Positions 5,369 through 5,393 of a DNA stretch of 5,393 bases are shown in pieces. The position numbers and the translations under genes were made by a program. Positions within the stretch are counted from its first letter, which is position 1, and each line of letters starts with the position of its first letter. The stretch is taken from contig JAEYPS010000035.1 in NCBI GenBank assembly GCA_023410475.1, positions 1-5,393 on the forward strand, written 5' to 3'. Below the pieces are notes generated by a model. The model was not told where the DNA came from, ran no database searches, and was given only the letters and a program-made list of their open reading frames with translations. This DNA comes from Bacillota bacterium. Its GTDB lineage: Bacteria > Bacillota > Clostridia > Christensenellales > SZUA-584.

Positions 5369-5393
5369 TAAAATTTTACTATGTTTTGAACAT
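5369..5393. repeat. Two short palindromes upstream of the promoter
   Basis: TAAAATTTTA (5369-5378) is a perfect 10-bp palindrome, and ATGTT-TTG-AACAT (5381-5393) is an interrupted palindrome ending at the window edge. Both sit just upstream of the -35, the usual place for activator sites. They are short and AT-rich, so the support is modest. Confidence 0.3.

Overview
The window looks like part of a mobile element (plasmid, integrative element or phage-like replicon) from a low-GC Firmicute, most likely a clostridium-type host. The DNA is AT-rich, codons such as ATA, AGA and TTA are common, and nearly every gene has a strong AG-rich Shine-Dalgarno site (AGAGGTG or GGAGG) 6-9 nt before its start. 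All genes lie on the minus strand, so transcription runs from about 5390 down to 1, with short gaps or overlaps throughout. No gene-free stretch exceeds 300 bases.

Region 1 (about 5262-5393) is a control region. It holds a good extended -10 promoter, a second perfect -10 box, a tandem repeat, two small palindromes and a dyad that could hide the ribosome binding site of the first gene. Region 2 (5261 down to 3477) carries small genes: a 100-aa protein with a NUMOD1-like helix-turn-helix, a 45-aa acidic protein, a 32-aa single-span membrane peptide, and unrecognised proteins of 245, 64 and about 60 aa. Several are too short for routine gene calling but have good ribosome binding sites and tight junctions.

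Region 3 (3418 down to 1) is the main interest: an unrecognised 128-aa protein, a ThiS/ubiquitin-like beta-grasp protein (75 aa), a 496-aa protein with a likely E2 (UBC-like) C-terminal domain, a JAB/JAMM metalloprotease with a complete metal-binding motif, and the N-terminal part of a ThiF/E1-type adenylating enzyme that runs off the left edge. This is a compact bacterial ubiquitin-like cassette. Its order (small protein, UBL, E2-like, JAB, E1) resembles the PRTRC (ParB-related, ThiF-related cassette) systems of plasmids. It is a divergent form: the UBL has no terminal Gly-Gly, the E2-like domain carries a large N-terminal extension, and the E1 lacks the usual Arg of its nucleotide site.

E2-like/JAB and JAB/E1 overlap and are probably translationally coupled. 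The three junctions before them each contain a transcript hairpin without a U-tract, suggesting that output of the upstream small proteins, including the UBL, is set separately from the enzymes. All starts were judged by ribosome binding site; for three genes this gives a start downstream of the longest possible ORF.
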